From NCBI RefSeq assembly GCF_030209445.1, contig NZ_JARVSD010000003.1:310001-374000 (forward strand): a DNA stretch of 64,000 bases, in the 5' to 3' direction. Positions 1 through 8,801 of this stretch are shown here, piece by piece. Under the pieces are notes generated by a model. That model did not search any database, had not been told where the DNA came from, and saw only the letters and a list, made by a program, of their open reading frames with translations. The stretch is from Promicromonospora sp. MEB111 (lineage in GTDB: Bacteria; Actinomycetota; Actinomycetes; Actinomycetales; Cellulomonadaceae). Position numbers and translations under genes: made by a program. How positions within the stretch are numbered: position 1 is the stretch's first letter; every line of letters begins with the position of its first letter.

Positions 1-806
1 AGGTCGGTGCGGTCGCCCGGGGTGATCACGACGGCGCCGTCGATCAGCCGCTCCAAGAGGTGCTCGAAGCTCATGGCCCCGACCTGCACGTCGAGGGCCT
101 CGCGGCCGAGCAGCTCGGGGTCGCCCAGCACGAGCGTGCCGTCCACGGCCTCCAGGAGCTGGCTCACGGTCGGGGCCTGCAGGAACGGCTCCTCGGGGAT
201 GGTCCACACGGGCAGGTCGGGCTGGGCCTCGGCCAGCACGGTCCGGATCTCCCGTGCGCTGTGGGTGTCCGAGCGGTTCACCACCAGGCCGATCGCCTGC
301 GCGTGGTGCGCCGCCAGCTCGGCGAGGCTCACGTCGGCCAGCGCCCGCACGCCCTCGGGGGTGCGCTCGCGGCCCGAGACGACGAGCAGCACCGGCGCGC
401 CCAGGTTCGCGGCGATGCGCGCGTTGAACGAGAGCTCGGTGGGCCCGGCGACGTCGGTGTAGTCGGTGCCGAGGATCACCACCGAGTCGCAGCGCGCGGC
501 GAGGTCGTGGAACCGGGACACGATGCGGCTCAGCGCGTCCTCGGGGTCGGTGTGCAGGTCGGCGTAGGTGACGCCGACGGCGTCGTCGTACGAGATGTCG
601 ACGCCGTCGTGCTCCAGGAGGAGCTCCAGCACGTGGTCGCGCTCGCCGCTCGAGTCCTCGGCCGCGGTCGCGCGCGAGACGGGCCGGAAGACCCCGACCC
701 GCTGGCCCTTGCGGACCAGCAGGTCGAGCACGCCGAGCGCGACCGTCGACTTTCCGCTCTCGCCCTCCGGGCTCGCGATGACGATGCTGCGGGTTGCGCC
801 GGTCAC
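1..806 (-). CDS. pta: Phosphate acetyltransferase, N-terminal part (gene runs off the left edge)
   Basis: Converts acetyl phosphate and CoA to acetyl-CoA, or the reverse, in the cytoplasm. Only the first ~268 residues are visible. They start MTGATRSIVIASPEGESGKS, with a P-loop-like GESGKST segment, and continue through the AAA_26/DRTGG-type region typical of long actinobacterial Pta proteins; the catalytic PTA_PTB domain lies outside the window. I chose the GTG at 806 because GGAG lies six bases upstream; an in-frame GTG at 824 lacks a ribosome site. The gene begins 34 bases after the phosphoketolase stop on the same strand, so the two are probably co-transcribed and feed phosphoketolase-derived acetyl phosphate to acetyl-CoA, or to acetate if ackA follows. 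Family assignment is firm. Confidence 0.9.
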   Translation of the reverse strand, partial: MTGATRSIVIASPEGESGKSTVALGVLDLLVRKGQRVGVFRPVSRATAAEDSSGERDHVLELLLEHDGVDISYDDAVGVTYADLHTDPEDALSRIVSRFHDLAARCDSVVILGTDYTDVAGPTELSFNARIAANLGAPVLLVVSGRERTPEGVRALADVSLAELAAHHAQAIGLVVNRSDTHSAREIRTVLAEAQPDLPVWTIPEEPFLQAPTVSQLLEAVDGTLVLGDPELLGREALDVQVGAMSFEHLLERLIDGAVVITPGDRTD

Positions 807-840
807 GTGTCGCTCCGTGTTCACTTCGTGGGATTTGCTG

Positions 841-3330
841 CTACTCGTTGTCTCCACCAGTGCCGAGCGTAGCGTCAACCTGACCGGCGTCGGACTGGTC
901 CTGGGCGTCGGGCCACACCCAGTCGCGCACCTCGGGGAGGTCGTCGCCGTGCTCCCGGGTCCAGGCACGCGCACGGAGCCGCGCGTCCTGCATGCGCTGG
1001 CGCAGCCCGGCCTGGGCGCTGCCGAGCTGCGGCACCCGGTCGATGACATCGATCACAAGGTGGTACCGGTCCAGGTCGTTCAGCATGACCATGTCGAACG
1101 GCGTCGTCGTCGTGCCCTCCTCCTTGTACCCGCGCACGTGCCAGTTCACGTGGCCCGTGCGCCGGTAGGTGAGGCGGTGGATGAGCCACGGGTAGCCGTG
1201 GTACGCGAAGACGACGGGCCGGCCGGCCGTGAACAGGCCGTCGAACTCGGAGTCGGTGAGACCGTGCGGGTGCTCCTTGGCGTCCTGCAGCCGCATGAGG
1301 TCCACGACGTTGACCACACGCACCTTGAGGTCCGGCAGCTCGCGGCGCAGGATGTCGGCCGCGGCGAGCACCTCCAGCGTGGGCACGTCGCCCGCGCAGC
1401 CCAGGACGACGTCGGGCTGCTCGCCCGCCACCTCCGTGCCCGCCCACTCCCAGATGCCGAGGCCGCGCGTGCAGTGCTCGATCGCGGTGGGCATGTCCAG
1501 GAAGTTCGGCGCCGGCTGCTTGCCCGACACCACCACGTTGACGTACTGCCGGCTGCGCAGGCAGTGGTCGTAGGTGGACAGCAGGGTGTTGGCGTCCGGC
1601 GGGAGGTACACCCGCACGATCTCGGCCTTCTTGTTCACCACGTGGTCGATGAACCCGGGGTCCTGGTGGCTGAACCCGTTGTGGTCCTGGCGCCAGACGT
1701 GGCTGGACAGCAGGTAGTTCAGGGACGCGATGGGCCGCCGCCACGGGATGTGGTTGGTGACCTTGAGCCACTTGGCGTGCTGGTTGAACATCGAGTCGAC
1801 GATGTGGATGAACGCCTCGTAGCTGGTCAGCAGCCCGTGCCGGCCGGTCAGGAGGTAGCCCTCCAGCCAGCCCTGCACCTGGTGCTCGCTGAGCATCTCC
1901 ATGACCCGGCCGGCGCGGGCCATGTGCTCGTCCACCTCTGGCCCGATGTACTCGGCGTTCCACTGCTTGTCCGTCACCTCGTACACGGCCTGCAGGCGGT
2001 TCGACGCCGTCTCGTCCGGCCCGAAGATGCGGAAGTTGTCGGGATTGAGCCGGATCACGTCGGTGAGCCACTGGCCCAGCACGCGCGGCGCCTCCGACGT
2101 CGACCCTCCGGGGACCGGGACGTCCACCGCGTAGTCGCGGAAGTCCGGCAGGCGCAGGTCCTTGAGCAGCAGCCCGCCGTTCGCGTGCGGGTTGGCGCTC
2201 ATCCGCAGCGCGCCCTCCGGCGCGAGCGCGGTGATCTCGGGCAGCACGCGGCCGTCGGCGTCGAACAGCTCCTCCGGCCGGTAGGACCGCAGCCAGTTCT
2301 CCAGGACCTTCAGGTGCTCCTGGGTGTCCCGCGCGTTCGCGAGCGGCACCTGGTGCGCGCGCCACGACCCCGTGGTCTTCTTGCCGTCGATCTCCGCCGG
2401 GCCGCTCCACCCCTTGGGCGTGCGGAACACGATCATGGGCCACATCGGGCGGCTGAGGTCGCCCTGCGCCGCCCGGGCCTTGATCGCCGCGATCTCGTCG
2501 AGCACCTCGTCGAGCAGCGCCGCGAACCGGCGGTGCGTGTCGAGCGGCGCCTCGTTCTCGTCGTACCCGCCGTCGAAGAAGTACGGCTTGTGGCCGTAGC
2601 CGACCATGAGGTCGTTCAGCTCCCGGTGCGAGATGCGCGCCAGGACGGTCGGGTTGGCGATCTTGTAGCCGTTGAGGTGCAGGATCGGCAGGACGACGCC
2701 GTCCTGGGCCGGGTTGACGAACTTGTTCGAGTGCCAGGAGGTGGCCAGCGGGCCGGTCTCGGCCTCGCCGTCGCCCACCACGGCCGCGACGAGCAGATCG
2801 GGGTTGTCGAAGACCGCGCCGTAGGCGTGGCTCAGGGCGTAGCCGAGCTCACCGCCCTCGTGGATCGACCCCGGCGTCTCGGGCGCGACGTGGCTCGGGA
2901 TGCCGCCCGGGAAGGAGAACTGCCGGAACAGGCGCCGGACCCCCTCCGCGTCCTCCGTGATGTCGCTGTAGACCTCGGAGTACGTGCCGTCCAGGTACGC
3001 GGAGGCGACCAGCCCCGGGCCGCCGTGGCCGGGGCCCGTGACGTAGACCGTCTGCTGCTCACGCTCCTTGATGGCGCGGTTCAGGTGCGCGTACAGGAAG
3101 TTCAGCCCCGGTGTGGTGCCCCAGTGGCCCAGCAGGCGCGGCTTCACGTGGTCCGCGGTCAGGGGCTCACGCAGGAGCGGGTTGTCCAGGAGGTAGATCT
3201 GGCCCACCGAGAGGAAGTTGGCGGCCCGCCACCAGGCGTCGATGCGCTCCAGGTCGGCGGGGGCCAGCTCGGCGACACCGGAGGTGCGCCATCCGGTGGC
3301 GGGGGAGTCGGGGACTGTGGTCGTCGTCAT
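841..3330 (-). CDS. xfp: Xylulose-5-phosphate/fructose-6-phosphate phosphoketolase
   Basis: Thiamine-diphosphate enzyme that cleaves xylulose 5-phosphate (and often fructose 6-phosphate) with phosphate to give acetyl phosphate plus glyceraldehyde 3-phosphate (or erythrose 4-phosphate). The 829-residue length is normal for the family. Visible signatures are [18 protein letters not shown] near residue 50, [11 protein letters not shown], the ThDP/Mg loop [15 protein letters not shown] and [12 protein letters not shown]. The ATG at 3330 has an AGGAG nine bases upstream. Downstream on the same strand is pta, giving a phosphoketolase-Pta shunt as in bifidobacteria and some actinobacteria. Whether it prefers X5P or F6P cannot be read from the sequence by eye. 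A 178-base divergent region separates it from the SURF1 gene. Confidence 0.96.
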   Translation of the reverse strand: MTTTTVPDSPATGWRTSGVAELAPADLERIDAWWRAANFLSVGQIYLLDNPLLREPLTADHVKPRLLGHWGTTPGLNFLYAHLNRAIKEREQQTVYVTGPGHGGPGLVASAYLDGTYSEVYSDITEDAEGVRRLFRQFSFPGGIPSHVAPETPGSIHEGGELGYALSHAYGAVFDNPDLLVAAVVGDGEAETGPLATSWHSNKFVNPAQDGVVLPILHLNGYKIANPTVLARISHRELNDLMVGYGHKPYFFDGGYDENEAPLDTHRRFAALLDEVLDEIAAIKARAAQGDLSRPMWPMIVFRTPKGWSGPAEIDGKKTTGSWRAHQVPLANARDTQEHLKVLENWLRSYRPEELFDADGRVLPEITALAPEGALRMSANPHANGGLLLKDLRLPDFRDYAVDVPVPGGSTSEAPRVLGQWLTDVIRLNPDNFRIFGPDETASNRLQAVYEVTDKQWNAEYIGPEVDEHMARAGRVMEMLSEHQVQGWLEGYLLTGRHGLLTSYEAFIHIVDSMFNQHAKWLKVTNHIPWRRPIASLNYLLSSHVWRQDHNGFSHQDPGFIDHVVNKKAEIVRVYLPPDANTLLSTYDHCLRSRQYVNVVVSGKQPAPNFLDMPTAIEHCTRGLGIWEWAGTEVAGEQPDVVLGCAGDVPTLEVLAAADILRRELPDLKVRVVNVVDLMRLQDAKEHPHGLTDSEFDGLFTAGRPVVFAYHGYPWLIHRLTYRRTGHVNWHVRGYKEEGTTTTPFDMVMLNDLDRYHLVIDVIDRVPQLGSAQAGLRQRMQDARLRARAWTREHGDDLPEVRDWVWPDAQDQSDAGQVDATLGTGGDNE

Positions 3331-3508
3331 CGCTCACGCTCCTGCTGGGGTTACGTGTGGATCCGTGCCGGTCTGCTGCTCGTTCATTCGAACGCACAAC
3401 CGCCATACACGCGAGACGACCGCCCGGCCCGGTGATCTGTGACGCGTCCGACAGAACGTCCCGGTGACCTGTGCCGCTGACCCGCCGACGGCGGCTACCG
3501 TTGAGGCT

Positions 3509-4411
3509 ATGCCCGTCAGTGCCCCCAGCACATCCCCCTCGAAGGTGATCGACGTCGAACCCGTCACCGAGCGCCGTACCTTTCTCCAGGTGGCCCGGCA
3601 GCCCCGGATGATCGGGCTGCTGCTCGTGTTCGTGCTGGCGGCGTTCGTGTGCGGCCGGCTGGGCGCCTGGCAGCTCGACCGCGCCTACGAGCGGGCGGAG
3701 CTGGCCGCGCAGCAGGAGGCGGCCGAGGCCGCCGCCGCGGGCCCGGCCTGGCTGGGCGACCTGCTCACGCCGCAGGAGACCTTTCCCGGCGAGCTCGTCG
3801 GGCGCGAGGTCCGGGTGGCCGGCGAGTACGAGCCGTCCGGCACGCTGCTCGTCCCGGGCCGGGTGCTGGAGGGCCGGGTCGGCTACCTCGTCCTGACCCC
3901 CTTCCGCGTGTCCGACGACGGCACCGACGGCGCGTCCTGGGCCGACCTGTCCGGCGCGCCGGTGCTCGCGCTCGTCCAGGGCTGGGTGGCCGCGCCCGCC
4001 GACGCCGCGGCGCTGGCGCTGCCGGAGGGGGAGGTCACGGTGACGGGCTGGCTGCAGGCGGGCGAGTCGACGTCGGGCAGCGCCGCCGTCCAGGACGGGC
4101 AGACCGAGCAGATAGCCCTGAGCGCCCTGGTCAACGAGTGGGGCGGGCCCATCTACACCGGGTACGCCGTCCTGACGTCGGGTCCGGGGTCGCCCGAGGA
4201 GGGCGGGGTCGCCGCCCTGCCGCGCCCCACGATCGACGGCGGCTCGGGCGCCAACCTGCAGAACATCTTCTACGCGCTGCAGTGGTGGCTGTTCGGCGGG
4301 TTCGCCGTGCTGCTGTGGGTGCGCCTCGTGCGCGACGAGATGGCCGGCGGACGCCGCGGCGGCGCGCCGACCGACGCCGACACGGGCATCGCGGGGCTGC
4401 CGGCGGCGTGA
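3509..4411 (+). CDS. SURF1 family protein
   Basis: SURF1 proteins assist cytochrome c oxidase (heme a) assembly in the membrane. The 300-residue protein shows the expected layout: an N-terminal membrane helix (IGLLLVFVLAAFVCGRLGAWQLDR, about residues 31-54) ending in the family's GxWQ(L)xR motif, an extracytoplasmic middle with VxGxY (VAGEYEPSG) and the second QGWV segment, and a C-terminal helix (YALQWWLFGGFAVLLWVRLVRDE). The ATG at 3509 is preferred over an upstream in-frame GTG at 3464 because it places the membrane helix at the usual distance and has a GAGG just upstream. It stands alone, divergent from xfp and convergent with the PatB-type gene, sharing a long hairpin at its 3' end. Confidence 0.88.
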   Translation: MPVSAPSTSPSKVIDVEPVTERRTFLQVARQPRMIGLLLVFVLAAFVCGRLGAWQLDRAYERAELAAQQEAAEAAAAGPAWLGDLLTPQETFPGELVGREVRVAGEYEPSGTLLVPGRVLEGRVGYLVLTPFRVSDDGTDGASWADLSGAPVLALVQGWVAAPADAAALALPEGEVTVTGWLQAGESTSGSAAVQDGQTEQIALSALVNEWGGPIYTGYAVLTSGPGSPEEGGVAALPRPTIDGGSGANLQNIFYALQWWLFGGFAVLLWVRLVRDEMAGGRRGGAPTDADTGIAGLPAA

Positions 4412-4418
4412 GCCGCAC

Positions 4419-4492
4419 CCTCACCTTCGAGGCCCGGGTTTCTTCGCTTTCAGACCCCTGAAAGCGAAGAAACCCGGGCCTCAAAGGTGAGG
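4419..4492. terminator. Long near-perfect hairpin between convergent genes (palindrome 1)
   Basis: Arms 4419-4453 and 4458-4492 (35 bases each) pair with a single mismatch and a 4-base loop (ACCC). The structure starts 8 bases after the SURF1 stop and ends 4 bases before the opposing gene's stop, so it fills nearly the whole junction. It has no U-tract; it probably acts as a bidirectional terminator. The stem is much longer than a typical intrinsic terminator and resembles the hairpins at 10551, 22975 and 40013 in position and style. Confidence 0.75.
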
Positions 4493-4496
4493 AGCG

Positions 4497-5663
4497 TCAG
4501 CCGTTCAGGGCCGCCAGCATCCGCTGCGCCGCCTTCTCGACGAGCGGGCGCGGCATGCCCGCGTTGAACCGCACGAAGCCGCGGCCGGCGTCGCCGCACT
4601 CGGCGCCGTCGACCAGCACGACGCCCGCGTGCTCCTGGAACCAGGCGGCGGCGCTCGCGGGCGCGCCGGGCAGGTCGAGGCCCCGGCAGTCCAGCCAGGC
4701 CAGGTACGTGCCCTCGGGCGCGCGGTAGCCGATGCCGCTCCCGTCGAGCAGCTCGCCCAGCCGCGTGACGTTGCCGCGCAGGTAGCCGAGCACGTCGTCC
4801 AGCCAGTCGCGGCCCTCGGTGTAGGCGACCTGGTTGGCCAGGATGCCGAGGGTGGACGCGCCCTCCTCGACGCGCTCGCCGACCTGGTCCCAGAGCCGCA
4901 CGTCGGCGTCGTTGGACAGGACGAGCTGCGCGCACTTGAGGCCCGGCAGGTTCCACGCCTTCGACGCGGACGTGGCGGTCACGGTGTGGCCCGCCGTCGT
5001 CTCGTTCAGCGACGCGTACGGGACGTGCCGGCGGCCGGGGTGGACCAGCGGGGCGTGGATCTCGTCGGCGAAGACGCGGCCGCCGTGCCGGTCGACGACC
5101 TCGGCCACGGCCAGCATCTCGGCGGGTTCGAGCACCCGGCCGATCGGGTTGTGCGGGTTGCACAGGATCATGAGGTGCCCGCCCGCGGCGAACGCGGCGT
5201 CCAGCGCGTCGAGGTCGTAGGAGTACCGGCCGTCGGCGTCCCGCGCCATCGGCACCTGGATCACCTTGCGGCCCAGCTCGCCGGGCAGGGTGTGGAACGG
5301 CATGTACGACGGCGTGGGCACGATCACCGGCGACCCGGGCCGGCTGAAGTGCGTCACGGTCTGCTCCAGCGCGGTGAGCACGTCGGAGACCGGCCGCACC
5401 CGCGCCGGGTCCACGGTCCAGGAGTAGCGGTCGGCGGCGAAGCCCGCGTACGCCTCGGACATGCCCGTCACGAGAGCCGGCGGGAGGTAGCCGAGCAGGC
5501 TGCGGTCCACGGCGTCGTGCAGCGCGGCGGCGATCGGCGGGGCGGTCGGGAAGTCCATCTCCGCGACCCAGGCCCCGATCGTGCCGGGAAAGGCCGTCCA
5601 CTTGAGGCTGCCGTTCGCGCGGAGGCGGTCGGCGGTGAGGGCGTCGAAGGGGTGGGCGTTCAC
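4497..5663 (-). CDS. MalY/PatB family PLP-dependent C-S lyase (aminotransferase fold I)
   Basis: A 388-residue fold-type I PLP enzyme. The family contains cystathionine beta-lyases (PatB, MalY) and related aminotransferases. Visible are the N-terminal KWTAFPGTIGAWVAEMDFPTAPPI, the substrate/PLP segment NPHNPIGRV, the DEIHAPL motif carrying the conserved Asp, and the Schiff-base lysine in TATSASKAWNLPGLKCAQ. The DEIHAPLVHPG segment favours PatB/MalY-type lyase over a plain aminotransferase. It starts with GTG at 5663. It appears monocistronic, with no sulfur gene beside it, so cystathionine beta-lyase is the best single guess and substrate specificity is unproven. Confidence 0.82.
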   Translation of the reverse strand: MNAHPFDALTADRLRANGSLKWTAFPGTIGAWVAEMDFPTAPPIAAALHDAVDRSLLGYLPPALVTGMSEAYAGFAADRYSWTVDPARVRPVSDVLTALEQTVTHFSRPGSPVIVPTPSYMPFHTLPGELGRKVIQVPMARDADGRYSYDLDALDAAFAAGGHLMILCNPHNPIGRVLEPAEMLAVAEVVDRHGGRVFADEIHAPLVHPGRRHVPYASLNETTAGHTVTATSASKAWNLPGLKCAQLVLSNDADVRLWDQVGERVEEGASTLGILANQVAYTEGRDWLDDVLGYLRGNVTRLGELLDGSGIGYRAPEGTYLAWLDCRGLDLPGAPASAAAWFQEHAGVVLVDGAECGDAGRGFVRFNAGMPRPLVEKAAQRMLAALNG

Positions 5664-5729
5664 GTTCGCATTGAACCAGGTGCGGCGCGGGCGCCGTCCG
5701 GGTGCCCGGAGGCCGAACGGGGGCGGCGC

Positions 5730-5757
5730 AGCGACCAGTGCTTAGCGACCAGTGCTC
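5730..5757. repeat. 14-bp tandem duplication
   Basis: AGCGACCAGTGCTT at 5730-5743 is followed directly by AGCGACCAGTGCTC at 5744-5757, in the short gap between the YceI gene's stop and the upstream PatB-type gene's start. It looks like a slippage duplication; I see no palindromic or promoter logic in it. Confidence 0.6.
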
Positions 5758-5769
5758 GGGGCCCTGCGG

Positions 5770-6450
5770 TCAGTGCGTGAGCGTCAGCTCGGCCTCGACG
5801 AACCCGTCGTCCTCCACCGTGACGAAGCCCAGGTCGGGGGCCTCGACGCCGTAGTCCGCGAACGTGACGGGCACGGTCGCGGCGAGCTCGGCGACGACGT
5901 CGCCGCCGTCGTCCGCCAGCCGGATCTCCAGGTCCGCGGTGACCTCCTGGGCGACGCCCTTGATGGTCATCGTGCCGGGCGCGTCCACGGAGACGGTCTC
6001 GCCGTCGGCCACCGCCGTGATGTCCACGGGGTCCGTGAGCTCGAAGGTCGCCGTGGGGTAGGTGCGGGTGTCGAGGATGCCCTGGAACTGGCTGTCCCGG
6101 GCGGACTCGTCGGTGGTGATGCTCGCGAGGTCGACCTCGACGGCCGCGGCGGTGAGCTCGCCGTCGGTCACGGTGCCGGAGCCCGTCACCCGCTCGGTGC
6201 GGCCGACGACGGTGACGTCCTGGCCGGACAGCACCTCGTCCACGCGGTAGCCGGCCTCGGAGCCGTCGGCCACGGTCCAGTCGCCGTCGAGGTCGGCGGG
6301 GTCCGCCGTCGCAGCGGGCGCGGACGAGCCGACGGCGGGCGCGGGCACGTCGTCGCCCGTCTGCATCGCCGCGTAGATGCGCGTGGCGAGGAACCCGAGG
6401 CCCAGCACGACGACGAGCACTCCGAGCACGATGACGATCTTCCGGCCCAT
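5770..6450 (-). CDS. YceI family (lipocalin-like, polyisoprenoid-binding) protein
   Basis: A 226-residue protein with an N-terminal membrane anchor (KIVIVLGVLVVVLGLGFLATRIY, residues 4-26), a short Ala/Pro linker, then a YceI domain. The domain runs from DLDGDWTVADGSEAGYRVDE through TGSGTVTDGELTAAAVEVDLASI and DSQFQGILDTRTYPTATFEL to the C-terminal LTLTH. YceI domains form a beta-barrel that binds isoprenoids or amphiphiles in the envelope; the precise role here is unknown. The ATG at 6450 was chosen because it gives the membrane anchor directly; the open frame extends further upstream into unrelated sequence. A DUF3817 gene ends 20 bases upstream on the same strand, so the two may be co-transcribed. 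Confidence 0.86.
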   Translation of the reverse strand: MGRKIVIVLGVLVVVLGLGFLATRIYAAMQTGDDVPAPAVGSSAPAATADPADLDGDWTVADGSEAGYRVDEVLSGQDVTVVGRTERVTGSGTVTDGELTAAAVEVDLASITTDESARDSQFQGILDTRTYPTATFELTDPVDITAVADGETVSVDAPGTMTIKGVAQEVTADLEIRLADDGGDVVAELAATVPVTFADYGVEAPDLGFVTVEDDGFVEAELTLTH

Positions 6451-6470
6451 GGCTCTACGCTCCCACGCGG

Positions 6471-6878
6471 TCAGGAGAGGTAGCGCGCCTCGAGCGTGGC
6501 GAGCTTCGCCTCGGCCTCGGCGTGGACCTTCTTCTCCAGCACGAACGACATCACCGGGACCACGCCCGCGATCACCATGGTGACCAGGCGGCCGAAGCCC
6601 CAGCGCATCTTGGACCACAGGTCGGCGACCGTGACCAGGTACACCACGTAGATCCAGCCGTGCGCGAACGGCACCCACGCGATGAACGGCATGACGCCGT
6701 CCACGTCGGTCAGCGCGCCGAGGCCGTACTTGATGCCCAGCTCGACGCAGAGGATCAGCAGCATGACACCGGTGACCAGAGCCATGAAGCGGTAGCGGGA
6801 CATCGCGCCGCGGGCCTTGCGGATCGCGGTGGCCGCCGCCTCGGCGGAGATCTCGGGAGTGGTCTGAGGGGTGCTCAC
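6471..6878 (-). CDS. DUF3817 domain-containing membrane protein
   Basis: About 135 residues with three hydrophobic segments: YRFMALVTGVMLLILCVEL, MPFIAWVPFAHGWIYVVYLVTVADLW and LVTMVIAGVVPVMSFVLE. The FAHGWIYVVYL core is the hallmark of DUF3817, an uncharacterised actinobacterial family often found near guaA; here guaA lies about 7.5 kb away. I take GTG at 6878 as start; a TTG at 6884 is also in frame, and neither has a strong ribosome site. It is divergent from the ABC transporter genes across about 60 bases. Function unknown. Confidence 0.8.
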   Translation of the reverse strand: MSTPQTTPEISAEAAATAIRKARGAMSRYRFMALVTGVMLLILCVELGIKYGLGALTDVDGVMPFIAWVPFAHGWIYVVYLVTVADLWSKMRWGFGRLVTMVIAGVVPVMSFVLEKKVHAEAEAKLATLEARYLS

Positions 6879-6941
6879 AACCAACGAGGATATGCCGTCC
6901 GCGGGGGTGCCATCCGCACCCTGTGGATAAAGCGTGGATCA

Positions 6942-8801
6942 ATGTCAGTGGTGCTCCGTACGGTGGTTGTCGTGCGCCCCCTCCCCTTTGCCGATCCCGG
7001 CACCCCGCCGCTGCGCGGTCCGCTCACCCTGCTCCTGTGGCTCGCCAGGAAGCAGCTCCGTGTGCTGCTCGTGGCGATCTTCTTCGGCGTGCTCTCGTTC
7101 ACCTGCAGCGCCTTCCAGCCGTTCCTGCTGGGCCGCATCATCGACAGTGCCTCCGCGTCCGGGCTCGACCGCACCACGTGGACGTGGGCGGCCGTCATGA
7201 TGGGCGTCGGCATCGTCTGGATCGCCTCGAACGCGATCGGCCACCGGTGGGACATCACCGCGTGGATGCACGCCGCGTTCCGTACGTCACAGCTCGTGAC
7301 GCGCACCGTGGCCCGGTCGGGGCACAACATCACCAAGGAGCTGCCCACCGGCGAGGTGGTGTCCTCGGTCGCGAACGACACCATGCGCATCGGCGAGGTC
7401 TTCGGCATCGCGGCGCAGACCATCGGCAGCGTCGCCACCTACGGCATCGTGGTGGTGCTGATGCTGAACCAGTCGGTCACGCTGGGGCTCGTCATCGCGC
7501 TCGGCCTGCCGGTCGTGGCGGCGATCCTCGCCCTGCTGGTCAAGCCGCTCCAGAGGCACCAGAAGAACCAGCGCGACGCGCAGGGCCGGCTCACCACGCT
7601 CGGCGCGGACACCGTCTCCGGCCTGCGCATCCTGCGCGGCATCGGCGGCGAGAAGGTCTTCACCGGCCGCTACCAGGACCAGTCGCAGAAGGTCAGGCAG
7701 GCGGGCGTCGCGGTGGCCGGCACGCAGTCGATCCTCGACGCCCTGCAGGTCCTCCTGCCCGGGCTGTTCATCGCGCTGGTGGTCTACCTCGGTGCGGCGG
7801 AGGCCATCGCGGGTCGCATCTCCACGGGCCAGCTCGTCGCGTTCTACGGGTACGCGTCGTTCCTGTCCTGGCCGGTGCACCTGCTGGTGCAGTCGGTCAA
7901 CGTGGTCACCAAGGCCCAAGTCGCGGCGGGCAAGGTGGTCAAGGTGCTGCAGGTCGTGCCCGCCACCGGCGCTGCGGGGTCCACCGCGGAGATGCCGCCG
8001 GCCGGCGTGCCGCTGGTCGACGAGACCACGGGCGTCACGCTCCGGCCCGGCCGGGTCGTCGCGCTGGTCAGCGCGGACCCGGACGAGTCGGCGCAGGTCG
8101 CGGTCCGGATGGGCCGGTTCGACGACGACGCGGAGACCGCCACCCCGGTCACGCTCGGCGGCGTCCGACTGGCCGACCTCGACAAGCAGGAGCTGCGCGA
8201 ACGGATCGTCGTCGCGGACGCGACGCCGGCGCTGTTCTCCGGCCGGCTGGCCGGCGAGCTCGACGTGCGGGACTCCGCGAACGCCGAGGCACTGCTGCGG
8301 GCCATGCACATCGCGGACGCGCACGACGTGCTGGAGTCGCTGCCCGACGGCATCGAGGGCGAGATCCCCGAGAAGGGGCGCTCGCTGTCCGGCGGTCAGC
8401 GGCAGCGGGTGGCGCTCGCGCGGGCGCTGCTCACCGACCCGGAGATCCTGGTGCTGATCGAACCCACCTCCGCGGTCGACGCCCACACCGAGGCGCGCAT
8501 CGCGCAGCGGCTCACCCAGTCGCGGCGGGGCCGGACCACGCTGATCGTCACCGCGAGCCCGCTGGTGCTCGACCACGTGGACGACGTGATCTTCCTGGAC
8601 GGCGGGAGCGTGGTCACCCACGGCTCCCACCGCGAGCTGCTCGACCTGCCCACCCATGTCAAGGGCGGGCGCGAGGCGGCCCGCTACCGGAAGGTGGTGG
8701 GCCGCTCGATGGACGACGACGACCTGGATGCCGAGCTCGACGAGCTGCTGGGCGGTACGAACGCAGGCACCACCAACGCAGGGGAAGGAGGCAAGGCATG
8801 A
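6942..8801 (+). CDS. ABC exporter half, degenerate ATP site
   Basis: A 619-residue ABC transporter half: a six-helix transmembrane domain (about residues 25-310, including WDITAWMHAAFR and TGEVVSSVANDTMRIGE) fused to a nucleotide-binding domain. The NBD is degenerate. The position of Walker A reads ALVSADPDESAQ (374-385) with no GKS, and the Walker B aspartate is replaced by Ile in LVLIEPTSAVD (Glu507 kept). The signature LSGGQRQR (482-489) is intact. It overlaps the next gene by ATGA, so the two surely form a heterodimer in which this subunit contributes the good signature motif to the partner's ATP site. The start is the ATG at 6942; no substrate clue is visible. Confidence 0.9.
   Translation: MSVVLRTVVVVRPLPFADPGTPPLRGPLTLLLWLARKQLRVLLVAIFFGVLSFTCSAFQPFLLGRIIDSASASGLDRTTWTWAAVMMGVGIVWIASNAIGHRWDITAWMHAAFRTSQLVTRTVARSGHNITKELPTGEVVSSVANDTMRIGEVFGIAAQTIGSVATYGIVVVLMLNQSVTLGLVIALGLPVVAAILALLVKPLQRHQKNQRDAQGRLTTLGADTVSGLRILRGIGGEKVFTGRYQDQSQKVRQAGVAVAGTQSILDALQVLLPGLFIALVVYLGAAEAIAGRISTGQLVAFYGYASFLSWPVHLLVQSVNVVTKAQVAAGKVVKVLQVVPATGAAGSTAEMPPAGVPLVDETTGVTLRPGRVVALVSADPDESAQVAVRMGRFDDDAETATPVTLGGVRLADLDKQELRERIVVADATPALFSGRLAGELDVRDSANAEALLRAMHIADAHDVLESLPDGIEGEIPEKGRSLSGGQRQRVALARALLTDPEILVLIEPTSAVDAHTEARIAQRLTQSRRGRTTLIVTASPLVLDHVDDVIFLDGGSVVTHGSHRELLDLPTHVKGGREAARYRKVVGRSMDDDDLDAELDELLGGTNAGTTNAGEGGKA

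Noticed and set aside
568-3435. A 955-codon open frame on the plus strand across the phosphoketolase gene.
   Set aside because: It is antisense to a gene with unmistakable motifs; long antisense frames are expected at this GC content, and the peptide is Val/Arg/His-rich without domain structure.
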